A stretch of DNA of 64,000 nt from Thunnus maccoyii (taxonomy: Eukaryota; Chordata; Actinopteri; Scombriformes; Scombridae), in assembly GCF_910596095.1 (NCBI RefSeq), contig NC_056551.1, positions 868,001 to 932,000 on the forward strand, in the 5' to 3' direction. Made by a program: the position numbers and the translations under genes. Below are positions 26,901-50,100 of the stretch, piece after piece. Position 1 is the first letter of the stretch. Every line of letters begins with the position of its first letter. The notes beneath the pieces are model-generated. The model did not search any database. It was not told the DNA's origin and saw only the letters and a program-made list of their open reading frames with translations.

Positions 26901-28007
26901 TTATTTCATTTAAATGATGTTGTTAACCTTCTATTGTTTGTTTGTGACTGGCTTCACAGTTCACCTCAAAACAGTGTCCAGGCATTGCTACAGGGGCACT
27001 GATCCCTGCCTAAAACACTCCTAATTGCCCAGTATCAATGTTCCAACATCTGATGGTGAACCCTCAGAAAAAAGCAGAGGGTTTTATAACAGCAGATTAA
27101 TACTATGGTGTTGGATTCACACCATACACTATTTCATATGGCTGTAATGTTTGATTGTCCACATATTTTTGGTCATGTCAAGCTCACTAAAGTGGTAAAA
27201 CACGTGGGGATCTTGTTAAAATTTTGCTTCATGGGTTTGATCTGTATTTTATGGCTGTTTTTGTGTTTTTAAAGTATCACAATCAAAAGTCTATCCCTGT
27301 TAGTTGCCCCCACAGGCTGCAATGCTCATTACACTTAACAATACCAAAACTTTGGACAGGTCTTAAAATGTGAAGTTTGTCCTGCATGTGGTGCTAGAGG
27401 AAAGGTTATGGGGCCTTAAAATTAAAAGGATTTATTTTCTTCTGAACCTGAATATACTCAGCAAAATCAAGCATATGTGCTTCTAATTTTTGTATGTTTT
27501 GTGTAGAAGTGAAGCCTGGAGGCCTAGAGGAGGGAGCCAAATCTGATTTACAAATATCCATCCTGCAATCCATTCTCCATACCTTATCCTTTTTGCAGGG
27601 TCATGGAACTTATATCCACATACATATCAGAGCAGTCTGGCTGGTAGTCATATACATACTTGCACAGTGCCCAAGTGCCAAAGGCATTTTAAAATGCCTC
27701 CCAGAGGACAGGATTCAAACTGATCATGCAGATGGTGGCTGGTATTGAGCTTTGTGTCCAGTTCTGCTGGTGTACAAATCCCCAGAGCACTATAGACTGT
27801 TTTCAACCTAAAGCTGAGATGCCCAAACCAGGATGTTAAATAGTAGGTTTGCACACTTCCAACCTGTGCCTTGTAGACACAGAGAGAGAGATTAGTAAAC
27901 TCATTTTTATTCAGATATGCACCAAAATGTTAAAGATATTGACAGCTTTAACAGGTTGCACATTCATCAACACAGGAATGAGACATATTGTTTGACATTG
28001 CTGATAA
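26901..28007. other. Intergenic DNA, no gene seen
   Basis: No coding exon or confident repeat was found. The stretch near 27560-27610 (CCATTCTCCATACCTTATCC-TTTTTGCAGGGTC) resembles a degenerate common fish repeat, but too weakly to call. Confidence 0.3.
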
Positions 28008-29000
28008 TTAGGGTTCAAACCCTGAAAGGGGTAGAACCCTTTTGGGTTTGTGCTAGTTTATTATAATTATTATTTGTTGTCTTCTGCTGTAACTCAAATT
28101 GCTGTGAGGTGGAATGAGTGAAAACCATGAAACTTGGCTCAGTAACTGGGAATAATATGCATGTGCTTCCCAAGAAATATGAGCCCAATTAGCCAGATGG
28201 TGGTGTTATAATTAAGACCCAAAAATGCAATTTTGGAAAGGCCACACCTCTCACACTGTAAGTCTGATTGACTTAGAATTTCTCACGCAAATCCAGCTCA
28301 ATGTGCTCTTCAATGTGCTCTACAAAAAAGCCTCTTGGACCATACAAGTCTGCCCAGATGGATTTTTTGCTAATTTGCATAATATTAAAAAACAGTAATT
28401 TGACATCTACTTTTTGGATTTTGACTTTATCAGGACCAAATTTCGTATACAGCCTTGGGGGACTGAGATACAGAGTTCTACCATAAATGAGCAAGATCAG
28501 TCAAAATCGTGGCTGCCATCAACCAAAATATCTTTGTGAAGGGCGGTGTTTAAAGAATATTGGCCATAACTTCAGTCTGTATTTGTGAATAGGTCTACCA
28601 AAGCATTTTGAGCTTAAATCAGCCACAAATGTCACAATGTGTATCTGAAAATCCGGTGGACAGAATTTCCAAAATTGGTGTGCATGCTCTGGGGGCAAGT
28701 GGGCGTGGCCTATTACCTATTTCCTCATAACTCAAGATGCCTTTGAGTAATCCTGATTAAACTCACGGGAGACATCCAGCACTATCTCCTGAACATACAC
28801 ACTAAGTTTTCTTCAAATCCTATAAAGGGGTGACAAATGGTGGATCTTTGAATGCGCAATTATTGAAATGCTGCAGGCTTTGTGATGATGAAACAAGTGT
28901 GTGATTAGTCCCACTCCTTTAAATAGAATTAAACTAGCTGAAGAAACTTTGCTCACGTTTGTGCAACCTGAAACCTACTCATTGCTGCTTGCGGCTTTAA
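28008..29000. repeat. Unclassified teleost interspersed repeat, near full length
   Basis: It starts AGGGTTCAAACCCTGAAAGG with GTAGAACCC, continues with AACTCAAATTGCTGTGAGGTGG, and ends ATTGCTGCTTGCGGCTTTAATT (about 28980-29000). The start is repeated at 47938-48055 and the end again at 29060-29095. I recognise this as an abundant fish repeat without a coding region; its class is unknown to me. Confidence 0.5.
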
Positions 29001-29434
29001 TTTTGGACGATTGAGCTGCTTCCTTCTGCTGCTCACAAAAAGGTTTGAACCCACGAATTGCTGCTTGAGGCTATATTTAATTCTTTGGTTTTGCCTGTTA
29101 ATTTCCTATGTACTAGTACTGCATCCTTGTTATAGGGCTACAGATTTCATATAGTCTTCTTTACATACAACATCTCCCTTTAACTGTATTTCAAAAAGCT
29201 GATCCTAAATTCATTTAAGAAAAGGGAAAATAAAATGTGATTATACACATCCTTGTGAAGCCCTTGTGCAAACAACAAGTCTGTTCTGAAATACATAATT
29301 AAACCATGAATAGAAACGCTCATTAACTTTAGAAATATCCGTACCGTTTTCTAATAAGTCAGACTTCATAAAGGACGTTGTAGAACATTGTAAGCAATGA
29401 CTTCACTAAGAGATAATAAATCATCAACAATGCC

Positions 29435-29794
29435 TTAGAGATCAGTTAAAAGACATAATTGACAACTTTGGGGTTGCCAAGTGGTGGAACATCTCTCTGG
29501 CTGGAGTAAATCATCCTTCATCAAGACATGTGCTTTGTCCTTTTTGCTCTTTAGTAGGTAGACCCTTCCAATAGAACATTTGACCTGTGACCTTCTGGAT
29601 AAGAGCTGCAGAGCATCTGCACCACAATCCAGGCAAACGTTTCTTTTTGAAACGCTCCCCTCCAGCAAGAGGCTGAGGTCTGTGTAGTCCAAAACCTCAC
29701 ACCACAATAACAGTTTCTTCCCGTTTGCAATCCCGTCCTCATCAGCAAGGCCTGGTACCCCCACTGACACGGACTGTATCCCACCCAAGGACAT
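29435..29794 (-). CDS. Uncharacterised 119-codon open frame
   Basis: An ATG at 29794 opens a 119-residue frame (MSLGGIQSVSVGVPGLADED at the start) with a somewhat Cys-rich second half and a stop at 29435. I do not recognise a domain, signal peptide or membrane segment. A competing 77-codon frame overlaps it. No promoter, splice sites or polyadenylation signal tie it to a transcript. It may be chance, or part of an unseen exon or retroelement. Confidence 0.15.
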   Translation of the reverse strand: MSLGGIQSVSVGVPGLADEDGIANGKKLLLWCEVLDYTDLSLLLEGSVSKRNVCLDCGADALQLLSRRSQVKCSIGRVYLLKSKKDKAHVLMKDDLLQPERCSTTWQPQSCQLCLLTDL

Positions 29795-31138
29795 TACACA
29801 TTATATTAACATAAAATCCCATAATCTTATATTTGTACATCTGTGATCTTTGATCTAAAATGTCATGTTACATTAACTCAATTTGTATTATATTATTATT
29901 ATTGCTATTATTATTATTAGTAGTAGTATTAGTATTAATGGCACACTGTATATTGTAATGTTTATTCCTGGTCAATAATTTGTAGGTTTCCTTTCTGTTC
30001 AATTTAAATTTTAAACTTGTTGCAGCTCTTCTCACTTAGAATATGTCTTACATATTTTTTTACATATTAATTTCTTTCTTTCTTTTTGATATTTTTTAGG
30101 ACTATTTAATTTTGTGTATATTTTTGACTGTTATGCACCAAAACACCAAGGCAAATCTACTTCGCAAATAAACCTGGTTCTGATTCTGATTCCAATTGCA
30201 AACCATTTATTAAGATGGAAAACTCTTTATCAGTGACATAACACACATTTGTAAGAACAAATGACTTACTTTCTACCAAAAAACGAGTTTATATAAGTGA
30301 ACTGAGGTCAACAATAATCAAGTTTGAAGTCGTTTTGTACAGTTTAAATACCGTTGAGATGACTTTCAGTGGTGTTTGAGGCCCAAAACCACCTGTCAAG
30401 AAACAGTTAAAACAGAAACCTGTCCCTGTGCATGGCCAGGGAGGAAGAGCCACATCTCCCAGACTGGGCTGACCTGCGGTGACAAAGCTGTTCCTTTAAA
30501 AAAATAAACAAAGAAAGAGAAACTACAAAATGCTGTGAAGGATGCTGTTACAGTTATGTCTTTGACATTACCATGAGAAGCGGCTGGGGTGCGGGCCTCC
30601 AGCATTGGGGAACCGGTCTTTCTTTACGCAACCTTGAGTTGTGGTGGGATTCCCCCCGGCTTAGTGCTGGGACATCTGCCGGAAGGAGGCCAGCCACAGT
30701 GGGGATGTGCAGCCTGATGTCAGGCTCTGTGCAGCAGCAGCATGAAGCCACAGGGCAGGCCTGCACGCAACCGCTGGCCAGGGCCTCAACAGTCTGTTCA
30801 CAGGCTCGCACAAACACCTTCTACTTCTATCCTAATGATACCCCTGACCCTAACCATCAGCACTACATATCTGACTTCAACCTGATTCTGACCTGAACAC
30901 TCAATCTTAATCCTGATCAAAGACTGAAGCAGAACAAGTCTCTCAGACATCACCCACAGGTTTCTAAGGGACATTTTGTAAACTTGAGTTTGGAGCAATG
31001 ACCGAAAGGTGAAGGTGAAGCCAGAATTTATCACTCCTACCCTCTAACTAAAACTAAAACAAATTTTTAAGCTACAAAGTTCAAACAATTAACAAGTTAG
31101 TTATGTTATGTACATATACATATACATAGTATACAGAG

Positions 31139-31140
<2 letters not shown>
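29795..31140. other. Intergenic DNA with one GC-richer patch
   Basis: 30570-30815 is clearly more GC-rich than its surroundings, and open frames exist on both strands through it. None matches a family I know. The rest is AT-rich, with an (ATT)n-like stretch at 29890-29935. Confidence 0.3.
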
Positions 31141-31141
<1 letters not shown>

Positions 31142-31183
<42 letters not shown>

Positions 31184-31193
31184 GTATACAGAG

Positions 31194-31246
<53 letters not shown>
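31142..31246. repeat. Two (TA)n microsatellites separated by ACATAGTATACAGAGATACA
   Basis: (TA)n tracts at about 31143-31179 and 31197-31235 are each preceded by ATAGTATACAGAGATACATA, so the whole is a duplicated block ending in (CA)n. Confidence 0.85.
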
Positions 31247-32003
31247 TTCATCCATTCACATTAAGTACATATTGTGTACATGCATGTATGTATGCATGTA
31301 TACGCACATAAATACAAGCTTTTGGCCAAACATCATGGCCCTCTTCAGCATATGGCAAATTAGATACAACCAAAAACTCTAGAAAAAGATGTACAGAAAG
31401 TGAACCTTGAGTTTAGAATTATTTATCACAGATACATATTCCAAAGGTCACACATGAACTTCCATGCTCAAAGTGAATTATTACACACACAAAGCATGAT
31501 GGGATATCAAACAAATATTATAGTTTTCATTGGTTATTACTTTTCATGTGTATGGATGAATACCACTAGAGGGAAATGTGAAAACAAAGCTGACTTCTGG
31601 AAGAACCTGTGTTTTTGGTACTGGGTCTTCAGGATTAGAGTTACCACTAGAGGGAAGACAGAAAATAATATTCTGTAATTTGTGAGAAATTAAGTTTATA
31701 GATGTATAAACAAAGTTTGGGAACAAAGACCAAGCCTTGCACACATCCCATTACCGCACTGTAAAGTATTTAGGCACACCTCATCCATTCCTCTCCCCTT
31801 TTGTCTCAGTTTGCAAGTCCCTCCCACCCTGACCCCTTTGTTAACCATTCTCTCTTCTCTGTTTGAACACAGGAACAGGGGGCTCCACACTGACGTTGGA
31901 CCGCTGAAACAGCTGCCCCATCCTGAGTGTCGACCCCCCTAGTTCCCACCTACCTTTCTGCCGTTGACGCCTCACCATCTTAACACCACGCACCATCTTA
32001 ACA

Positions 32004-32240
32004 CCCTAGCCCTAACCCTAACCCTAACCCCCCGTCGACTCTCCCCTCTCCCTTCATCCCTTCTTCCCCTCATCTCTCGACCCTCAGCCCCTCAACCCTC
32101 CATCCCACGTTCTTCGCCCCTCGCCCCTCATCCCCACATCCCCACATCCCTCGACCCTCACCCTTCTCTCTCCATCCCTTCATCCCTCTATCCCTCCTTC
32201 TTTCTACATCTCAGCTCTCTTCCATCATTCACCAAATAAA
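32004..32240. repeat. Telomere-like CCCTAA tract followed by pyrimidine-rich DNA
   Basis: CCCTAG is followed by three CCCTAA units (32004-32030), the complement of TTAGGG. From 32030 to 32230 one strand is almost purely C and T, with CATCCC and CCTC words. No gene is visible. Confidence 0.7.
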
Positions 32241-32339
32241 CCATTTCAATCCATATTCCCATTGGCGAGGTCTTGGTTAATGAACTGACACTTAAACTGT
32301 TGAAACCCCAAGACTCAGTGTTGTTGTTGTTTATAAATA

Positions 32340-32900
32340 GGGCTACAACAAACAATTAGGGAGTGGGCATCCTTTTTGGAAATGAACGACTCTCCAAATG
32401 CCTCTCCAACACTACTTTGGGAAACAGGCAAGGTGGTAATTAGAGTGAAAATCGAATATACTCATACTCAAATACTCATACTCAAACAAAATCAAAGAAC
32501 TAATAGATAACTACGCAAACAACCCCACAGAGCAAACTTGGAATACAAACCCTCATATTTCAATTGAATAATATTCTGACAAAAAACAAACAAACAAAAA
32601 AAACAACAACCTGAATTTCAGCAGAAAATTACACACAATCTCCTCAAGCCAGCTGTAAACAAAGCTTTTACTGCAATATATATTCTCCCCAAAATAACCC
32701 CAACAGCTATTCACTTGTTCCTACATAGTCTGCAATTATCCACAGATTAAGCAGATATTTTAGATACTCCATTAACACTCTCTGACCTTCACAATGGTCC
32801 TACACATATACCTAATAATAAAGCACCAGGACCAGAAGGATACCCAGGTGAATTCCTTAAACACTTCTGGCAAACACTGAGACTACCTGTCGATTAGAAT
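32340..32900 (+). mobile_element. L1-like LINE ORF2 fragments
   Basis: The plus strand reads WASFLEMNDSPNASP then LLWETGKVVIR near 32365-32440. After stops it reads NNKAPGPEGYPGEFLKHFW near 32812-32868. The second piece is the start of the reverse transcriptase domain of L1-type elements (NKAPGPDGF). Frames are broken and no ends are visible. Confidence 0.55.
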
Positions 32901-33656
32901 GCCAAAATTAAAATAGTCACTGCCCCATATTGTTATCATTACATTCAAATCATCTCGAAGGCACTGGCATCCCAGATCACAGATTTTCGCCTCCTATTTC
33001 AGCTATTTTATCTCCTTCAAAGACCTGATCCAGAGGTATGGGGTCAGAGGTTAAATGGGAAAGTTAATTCTCTACAGAACACACATTACTCAATACAAAA
33101 TGGGTCTCTCCAACACAGATAAATGTTCTCGTTGTTTAAAGTGACACAGAAGCTCTCTTCTTAGGTTGCAGCTTTCCCCTCTCTCCCTCATTATGCATAC
33201 TTGGTGATTTATCCTCAGTTGAACTTCCACAAAAACTCACAAAATCCACACTGGTTTCCCTAGCTATCAGCAAGAGAATCATCCTTACAAACTGAAAATC
33301 CATACACAGGCTATACACAGGCTTGATAGGAGAATGATGATAATGATGGGGATTATTATTATACAGATTACAATTTTTAACATTACAGTTTGTAAAATGA
33401 TGATTGCGATGATTATTATACATATTATTATTAAATGTATAATATAATATTTAATATTATTACACTTATTTCTAATGGGGCAATAATGTTATACATGTTA
33501 TAATTATTACACACATTAATAGGATGAAAATGATGTTATTTATCATTATTATAAGACAGATATGATGTTTATTAGTATTGTTATTGATATTATTATATAT
33601 TATGTCCCTAAACACAGTGAAGCCAGGGCAGAGCCCAGTTCATGTACAATATAGGG
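32901..33656. other. Intergenic DNA, partly L1-like, AT-rich
   Basis: 33330-33600 is dominated by ATTATT and related words. 32940-33030 may continue the degraded L1 frame, but I cannot support it with a motif. Confidence 0.3.
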
Positions 33657-35124
33657 TACAGTGCTGCTTGAAAGTTTGTGAACCCTTTAAAATTTGCTCT
33701 GTTTCTGCATTATTATGACCTAAAACATGATCAGATTTTTACACAAGTCTAAAACTAGATAAAGGGAACCCAATTAAACAAATGAAACAAAAACATTCAA
33801 TTTATTCATTTATTTATTGGGGAAAATGATCCAATCTCACATATTTGTGTGAGGCAAAAGTATGTGAATTCTTGCTTTCAGTAACTGGTGTGACCCCCTT
33901 ATGCAACAATAATTTCAACCAAATGTTTCTGATAACTCTTTATTAGCTCTGCACATCAGCTAGGAGGAATTTTAACCCATGCCTCCTCACAGAACAGTCT
34001 CAACTCAGGGATGTTGGGTGGTTTCTTTGCATGAACTGTTGCTTCAGGTCCTTCCACAGCATTTCTATAGGATTAAGGTCAGGACTTTGACTCAGCCATT
34101 CCAAAACATTAACTTTCTGCTCTAACAATTCTTTGGTAGAATGACTTGTGTGTTTAGGGTTGTTGTCTTACTGCATTACCCACTTTCTGTTGAGTTCCAG
34201 TTCACAGACGGATACCTTGACATCTTTCTGTAGAATTTGCTGGTACAACTCAGAACTCAGCGCCTTCAATGACTGCATTATATTTGGCTCATCACCAAAC
34301 ATAATGCTTCTCATTCAAGCCGAAAAGTTTGATTTTGGTCTCATCCATCCACAGAACATTTTTCCAATCACCTTCTGGTTTATCCATGTGGTCTTGAGCA
34401 AACTGTAGATGGCAGCGATATTCATTTTGGAGAGAAGTGGCTTTTTTCCTTGCAACTCTGTCATGCACACCATTGATGTTCACTGTTCTCCTGATGGTGG
34501 ACTCATGAACATTGACATTAGCCACTACAAGAGAGGCCTTTAGTTTCCTAGATGCTACCCGGGGGTCCCTTGTGGCCTCCCAGACTATTACACGCCTGCT
34601 CTTGGTGTGATCCTTGTTGGTCGACCACTCCTGGGGATGGTAATAATGTTGCTGGATGTCTTCCATTTGTACACAATCTGCCTGACAGTCGACTGGTGGG
34701 GTCCAAACTCTTTAGAAATGGTTTTGTAAACCTTTCCAACCTGGTGAGTATCAACAACTCTTCCTCTAAGGTCCTCCTCAATCTCCTTTGTTTGAGCCAT
34801 GACACACTTCAACAAACCTGTGTTGTGAAGCTCAGGCTTTGATAGTGAAGACCCAGATTTCTCTTAAATAAGGCAGGGCTCCCTGACTCCCAGAATGAAT
34901 TGATAATCCTAGAAGTTCACATACTTTTGCCACACACAAATATGCTACACTGGATCATTTCCCTCAGTTAATAAACAAGTGTAAGATTTTTGTCTCATTT
35001 GCTTAATTGATCTCTCTTTATCTAGTTTTAGGACTTGAGTGGAAATCTGATCATGTTTTAGGTCATATTTATGTAGAAATAGGGCAAATTCGAGAGTGTT
35101 CACAAACTTTCAAGCAGCACTGAC
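33657..35124 (-). mobile_element. Near full-length Tc1-like transposon with long terminal inverted repeats
   Basis: The left end CAGTGCTGCTTGAAAGTTTG (33659) is mirrored by the right end CACAAACTTTCAAGCAGCACTG (to 35122). The arms extend about 200 bases inward (ATGACCTAAAACATGATCAG against CTGATCATGTTTTAGGTCAT). The transposase is on the minus strand. ATG at 34800 starts MAQTKEIEEDLRGRVVDTHQ, a helix-turn-helix start. After a frameshift near 34590-34660 the text continues to MDETKIKLFG, the first catalytic Asp, ending in a stop at 34292. The complement of a [14 protein letters not shown] segment lies at 34050-34110. It is inactive. Confidence 0.85.
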
Positions 35125-35634
35125 CTCCAATGAGTCTGAATTGTCAGTTGAACTGACATACATACAAAATGATGTATATAATTTTATTATGAGACAGTTT
35201 CCATCATTATGTTTTTGAAGTGTGTAAATCTGCAAAATAAGACTTCCATCAACATATGCTATTCCCCGAAGAGGGAGATCATTTTGGCACTCTGAGCTGG
35301 ATTAAAATACATTTCCATTATTCTCCTCCTCACATAAAGTTCTGATTATTAAACCTCAAAATTTCCATTTCCAGCAATTCATGCACATGCCTCAGTTAGT
35401 TTCCACCAGTGTCTACAGTGGCTGTACTTGAGCTTACTGCATGTGAGGGAATCCAGCCCCCATTTGTAATGCTTTAATATCTAAGATACACCACAGAAAG
35501 AGCAGAAAAGTTGTGGCAACACAGGACAACCTGACGATATCAAGGGTTTATGCAAGAAAGGTTCAAAGAGCAGTGCAATAAAAAATAAAAAGACAATCAC
35601 AGTGGGGAGGAAACTTTTGTTTGTGATAAGACGT

Positions 35635-35640
35635 TTTATT
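35635..35640 (-). promoter_or_regulatory. Candidate AUH polyadenylation signal
   Basis: TTTATT on the plus strand gives AATAAA on the minus strand, about 1.43 kb past the AUH stop at 37069. I saw no canonical hexamer nearer to the stop, so the 3' UTR may be this long. Confidence 0.4.
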
Positions 35641-37068
35641 TACAAATGTGTGATATGGTCTCAGGCCCCACAGGCAGTCTCACACTGATGGAGGCTTACA
35701 GGCTCACTTCACTTACTAAAATAAAATCATCTTCACTGTGGCTGATTCATTCATTAACAGTTTCATACAAGCAGTTTGAGGCTTGATACCTAAATTAACT
35801 AAAACACATGTAGTACAGAAGAAAAGGCAACTCAGAGGAAACAAATTCAAGTGCTTCATGATGGATTACAGTTTCCATTGGTGTGAATACAGCAGTCTCT
35901 CTGACGGTCAATGGCTACATTGTTAGAACAGAAATGTGACCAGGGGAAGAGAAATACACAAAATCATGCTTCCATATACAGATCATTAAGTAAAACCTGA
36001 TTACAATTCCATTAGTATTATATTGATATTTTCTCATGTTAAAAGGACCATTAAGCAATTTATAGGGACACAAACTGTGGTGGATGGAGCCCCTGGAGAT
36101 CTGACTTTTTTCCCCTCCATCTTGTTCACATCAGCTATGCTATTTCAGAGCCTGCACAGAAAAGATTTCTTCAAATTCTGATTATCAAATATGTTTGACA
36201 AATAACAAAATCTTAACTCAAGGTCCATTTACAGTATTAACCTTTTCTTGAACTTTCAACCACATGTCATGGTCTTCATCAGCAGATGCATTTTGCTCAG
36301 TATGAGATCAACTGAGTATCAACTGCTGTTGAAAGCTCTGGAAACAGCTAATAAGTGGACCTTTTCTGAGGCATAGTAACAGTGGTTGGGGAAGATCCTT
36401 TGGAAAATTGCTTAATGGTCTTTGAAACCACTATGTGTACAAGTTTTTATGTCATGGTTGTATCTTTTAAAATCATTCTGTGGGTATATGCTTTGGTTTG
36501 TAAAAAAATGTAAATGTAATGCTCTCGGGTTACAGTGAAACCTATAGTGGCTTTAAGTCAATCTTATCATGTCAAGCCACTGGTGTTCTTCAGTGCTGTG
36601 AACACAGAAGTTCATTTCCACCAAAGTATGGAACAATAAAACTTCTGATGCATCATTCATGTGAAGCATGAACAGAACTTCATGGTAATTTGATGGCTCT
36701 TGGATTGGTTCACTAGTCAAGGAGGCTAAAGTTAGAGACTAACTGCCAATTGGACTGCAAAAAGCAATAATCATTGTAAGTAAATCATGTCAGAGATCGC
36801 AGGTGTTTTTAGTATTGTTAGCAGTGGTCAGCACTTGGTTAGCATTACACTTTTAACCTGAAGCTCAGCGTGGTGGTCGACACACTCAGCAACCTGATGT
36901 TTAAAAACACCAGCCAGCATCAACCCTATTGTGCCGCCGTCACACAGATGTCCCCTGGGTGCTGTACAGGTTAATGTTTTGACGTGTACAGTTTCACCCC
37001 TAAATATGTTGGAAGCAGTGGTACAGTGGGAGAGCTGAAGGCAGATTGTTTCTGGGAGAAGAGTGGAC

Positions 37069-47062
<9,994 letters not shown>

Positions 47063-47103
47063 GCTGAGGAGCTGCAGTGCTATTTGACTTTCAACTTTGA
47101 ACC

Positions 47104-47180
47104 CAGTCACGTGTTGTCATCACATGACTTATTTTCGGACTGTACGGATACTAGCCAATCAGAGGCAGAGTAGGGCGGGT
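47104..47180 (-). promoter_or_regulatory. AUH promoter region: E-box, CCAAT box and GC box
   Basis: Just upstream of the AUH ATG (47062) lie TCACGTG (47107-47113), CACATGAC (47121-47128), CCAAT (47155-47159) and GGGCGGG (47173-47179), in a locally CpG-rich patch without a TATA box. This fits a housekeeping promoter. TCACGTG matches USF/TFEB-type E-boxes; binding is inferred only from the motif. Confidence 0.5.
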
Positions 47181-50100
47181 CATGACTTCGCCATGCTGAG
47201 AAAAAAAAAATTGCGTACGGATCATGGATATATAGTTTATGGGATACATGCATGGATGAGATATATGAGACAAATATCATTAAAATATGATGACTATCAT
47301 CATTATTATATTCATATACTGACAGTTTATCTTGAAAAAAACTCTGATGTTGCCAAAAAGTAATGCATTACACAAAGTACCTCATTAATATCAGCCAGTT
47401 AGCACAGCCAGTTGAAAATCTGCTATTTTAATGCACAGACAGTACGTAAAAAATGGTCATCAGCGATGTCAACCGGCAAAGTTTTTTTATTCATAGAGGA
47501 AAACTATGGCAAGATATATTCAGCTTTATGTCTTCTGAACTTTAATGTATAACTGTTCCTCTTAGTATTATAATGCTGTTGGGATCCATATTTTTAATCC
47601 AACATTCCTTTAATCTAAAGAGAAGCATCCCTGTCAATGTCAGCTCCAGTATCCAAATGTTATATTCATAAATGCAATTTTTGATCAGTCAAGGCCATAC
47701 CTTTAGACTTGGTTGAAATCCTTTTTTGTAGATTTTGTAAATCTAAAAGCAGTTCATCCATATCCCTAGTGGTATAAAGCCATATGGACAGTTGCAGCTT
47801 TAATCCACAAGATTTGAGATTTATGCCTCTTAAAATTCCTTCCCCACACCAATTCAATGAATGTACTGAAAATGTGGTGCCCACTGCATTGAAATGAAAT
47901 AATGTCCTTCACCATTCAGACCGAGAAATTATACTTATTAGTGTTCAAACCCGGGATTTGAACCCTATTGTTTTTGTGCCAGTTTATTACTTTTTTATTA
48001 TTCTGCTAAAGCTCAAATTGCCATGAGCTGGAATTGGTTCAGGTGTTCAGTTGGTTGCAATCTGCAATGTCACTGCTAGATGCCACTAAATCCTACACAC
48101 TGGTCCTTTAAACTTACTATATTTTACATTTTAGAACTAAGATTGAGATAAGCAAACATCAAGAAAAACACAGGAAAAATCATAATTATTCAGTGACAAG
48201 ACATTTATTGTAAACAAAATCTCACCATTACAATAAATCTTGAGAAAAGTGTTCAGATACAGGTAGCTGGACTTCAGGCTACTGAGAAAAATGGAGTTAC
48301 TACCATCATCATATTCCAGACTATGACAACAAACGCAAACACACTGTTGTTTTTAAATGAACTGCATAATATGACATCATATCAACTAAGGCTGACTGAA
48401 GTCAACACTTTTACATTGACTACAGAGAATGTCATGACAAGGTATGATGCAATCATCCCCAAATGGCTATATGAAATTCATAAATAAGCCATTTGATGAA
48501 ACCCTGTCAGCTACAATAACTGTAAGGGTATAATGCTGACTTTTTGATCATACAAATGTTCATTTTCTACAAATTGCAAACATTTGAGGATATAATGTGT
48601 CAGAATAAACTGTTCATCAGAGATTTATTTGGCATGGACATTGATAAAATCCAGTTGCACTCCTCTCAGTTCCTTCAGATGATAGTCACGACTCTCCAGC
48701 CAGTGTCACACACTCGCTTTAATCGTTGGCCTTGGAGTTTTAACAAATTAACAAATATCCACTAAAAAAAAACAAAAGAGAAGCAATGGCTATTTGGCAA
48801 TATTTAGGGTTCCTTTCAAAAGAAACAAGAGAACAGTGAATGTAGAGGAGCCTTTTTCAAAGTTACACTTGAACTTGGCTCAAAGCCAAAACCTGTAACC
48901 TTTTGCAACTACAGCAGAGATGATGGAGTGTGTAGTGTGGTGTCTGTGAATGTTTCAGCTCACTGTTGGAATGCAGTGATGATGTCATTAACTGCAACAT
49001 GAACAAGAATACAGTTTTGTTCACTGGTGTGATGAAGGGGAGCAGCATTAACGTTGTCAACCAGGACAGGAGTATGATCATGGGTTTTCTTAGCTGTCTG
49101 TAATTTTCTAAAAAAAAATTCCTAGAAAGTTTCCTGAAAAAAAATATGCAATTTGGTACTAATTACGAGGAAAAAACAAATGTCCTTGAAGGAAAAGCTC
49201 CATTTAAACCCAAGTAAATATAAATGTATTTATTCTTGGAAACTTTATTGGCCATATATATTCAATTATGTTTGACTTGAGACGAATTTCACACTTTTGC
49301 ATCAACTGACCTGCTGTGCACTGACTGAGGTCACATTAGTAATTCATAAAAGTTAAGTAATTAAGTGTACCAATTCATATAAGTACCAAATTGCATAATA
49401 CTTTTTAGGATATTTCTTTTAAAAATGACAAACCCATAAAATAAAGTCCTAATAAGTAACCCGACAATCCTGATCAACAATGCTCTTCAGCATAAGTAAG
49501 GAGAGTCTCTAGCTCCAGTGTCCGCTGTAAATCTGACATACAGGTGGATACAATAACCATACTACATGAATTAAAAACATGACTGATTTCAGCTTTAAGG
49601 CAAAGAATGACCAGATTACAAACCCAGATAATCAAATCCCACATCCCGACCTGTAATGACAACAGCAGCAGGGCACATTGGAGCCAGCTGTACTAACATA
49701 ACTGGTGCTTTTTCCAGCTCCATAAAATCCAAACAGAACAGTGTTCAGTGACAGTAGGTGTATACTGATGGGCAAGAGCCCAGTGACAGCAGTCATGAAT
49801 CATTTGGTAAAAGGAAAATAAAAGCTTCACACATAACAATGCTCTACACATTAATCATGTCTGTCACACATCATTGATTAACGATTTACTGTAAATTCTT
49901 AAATAGTGGCCTGAAGTTCTTCATTTAGGCTACCTCCCCTGCAGAGAGAACCACATATTTATTATTGACAGGTCTTTATATCTAATTTCCCATTTTGTTT
50001 TTGATCATATTTTAGTAAAATGTCTGATCTTATCTTGTTTTATTTTGCTATTAATGCAAACACTTCCTCCATGCTTACCTGTAGTCTTTAGTATAATGTA

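Noticed and set aside
30573..30896. 107-codon plus frame and 87-codon minus frame in the GC-richer patch
   Set aside because: Both strands are open by composition, no recognised domain and no splice or polyadenylation context.
31108..31311. Frame rich in Ile and Tyr
   Set aside because: Translation of the (TA)n microsatellites.
31964..32239. 92-codon Pro/Ser/Leu-rich frame
   Set aside because: Low-complexity translation of a pyrimidine-rich tract that begins inside a telomere-like repeat.
6910..37000. A DIRAS2 gene between SYK and AUH
   Set aside because: No small-GTPase frame (GxxxxGKS, DTAG) is visible on either strand, and in mammals DIRAS2 lies on the other side of SYK.
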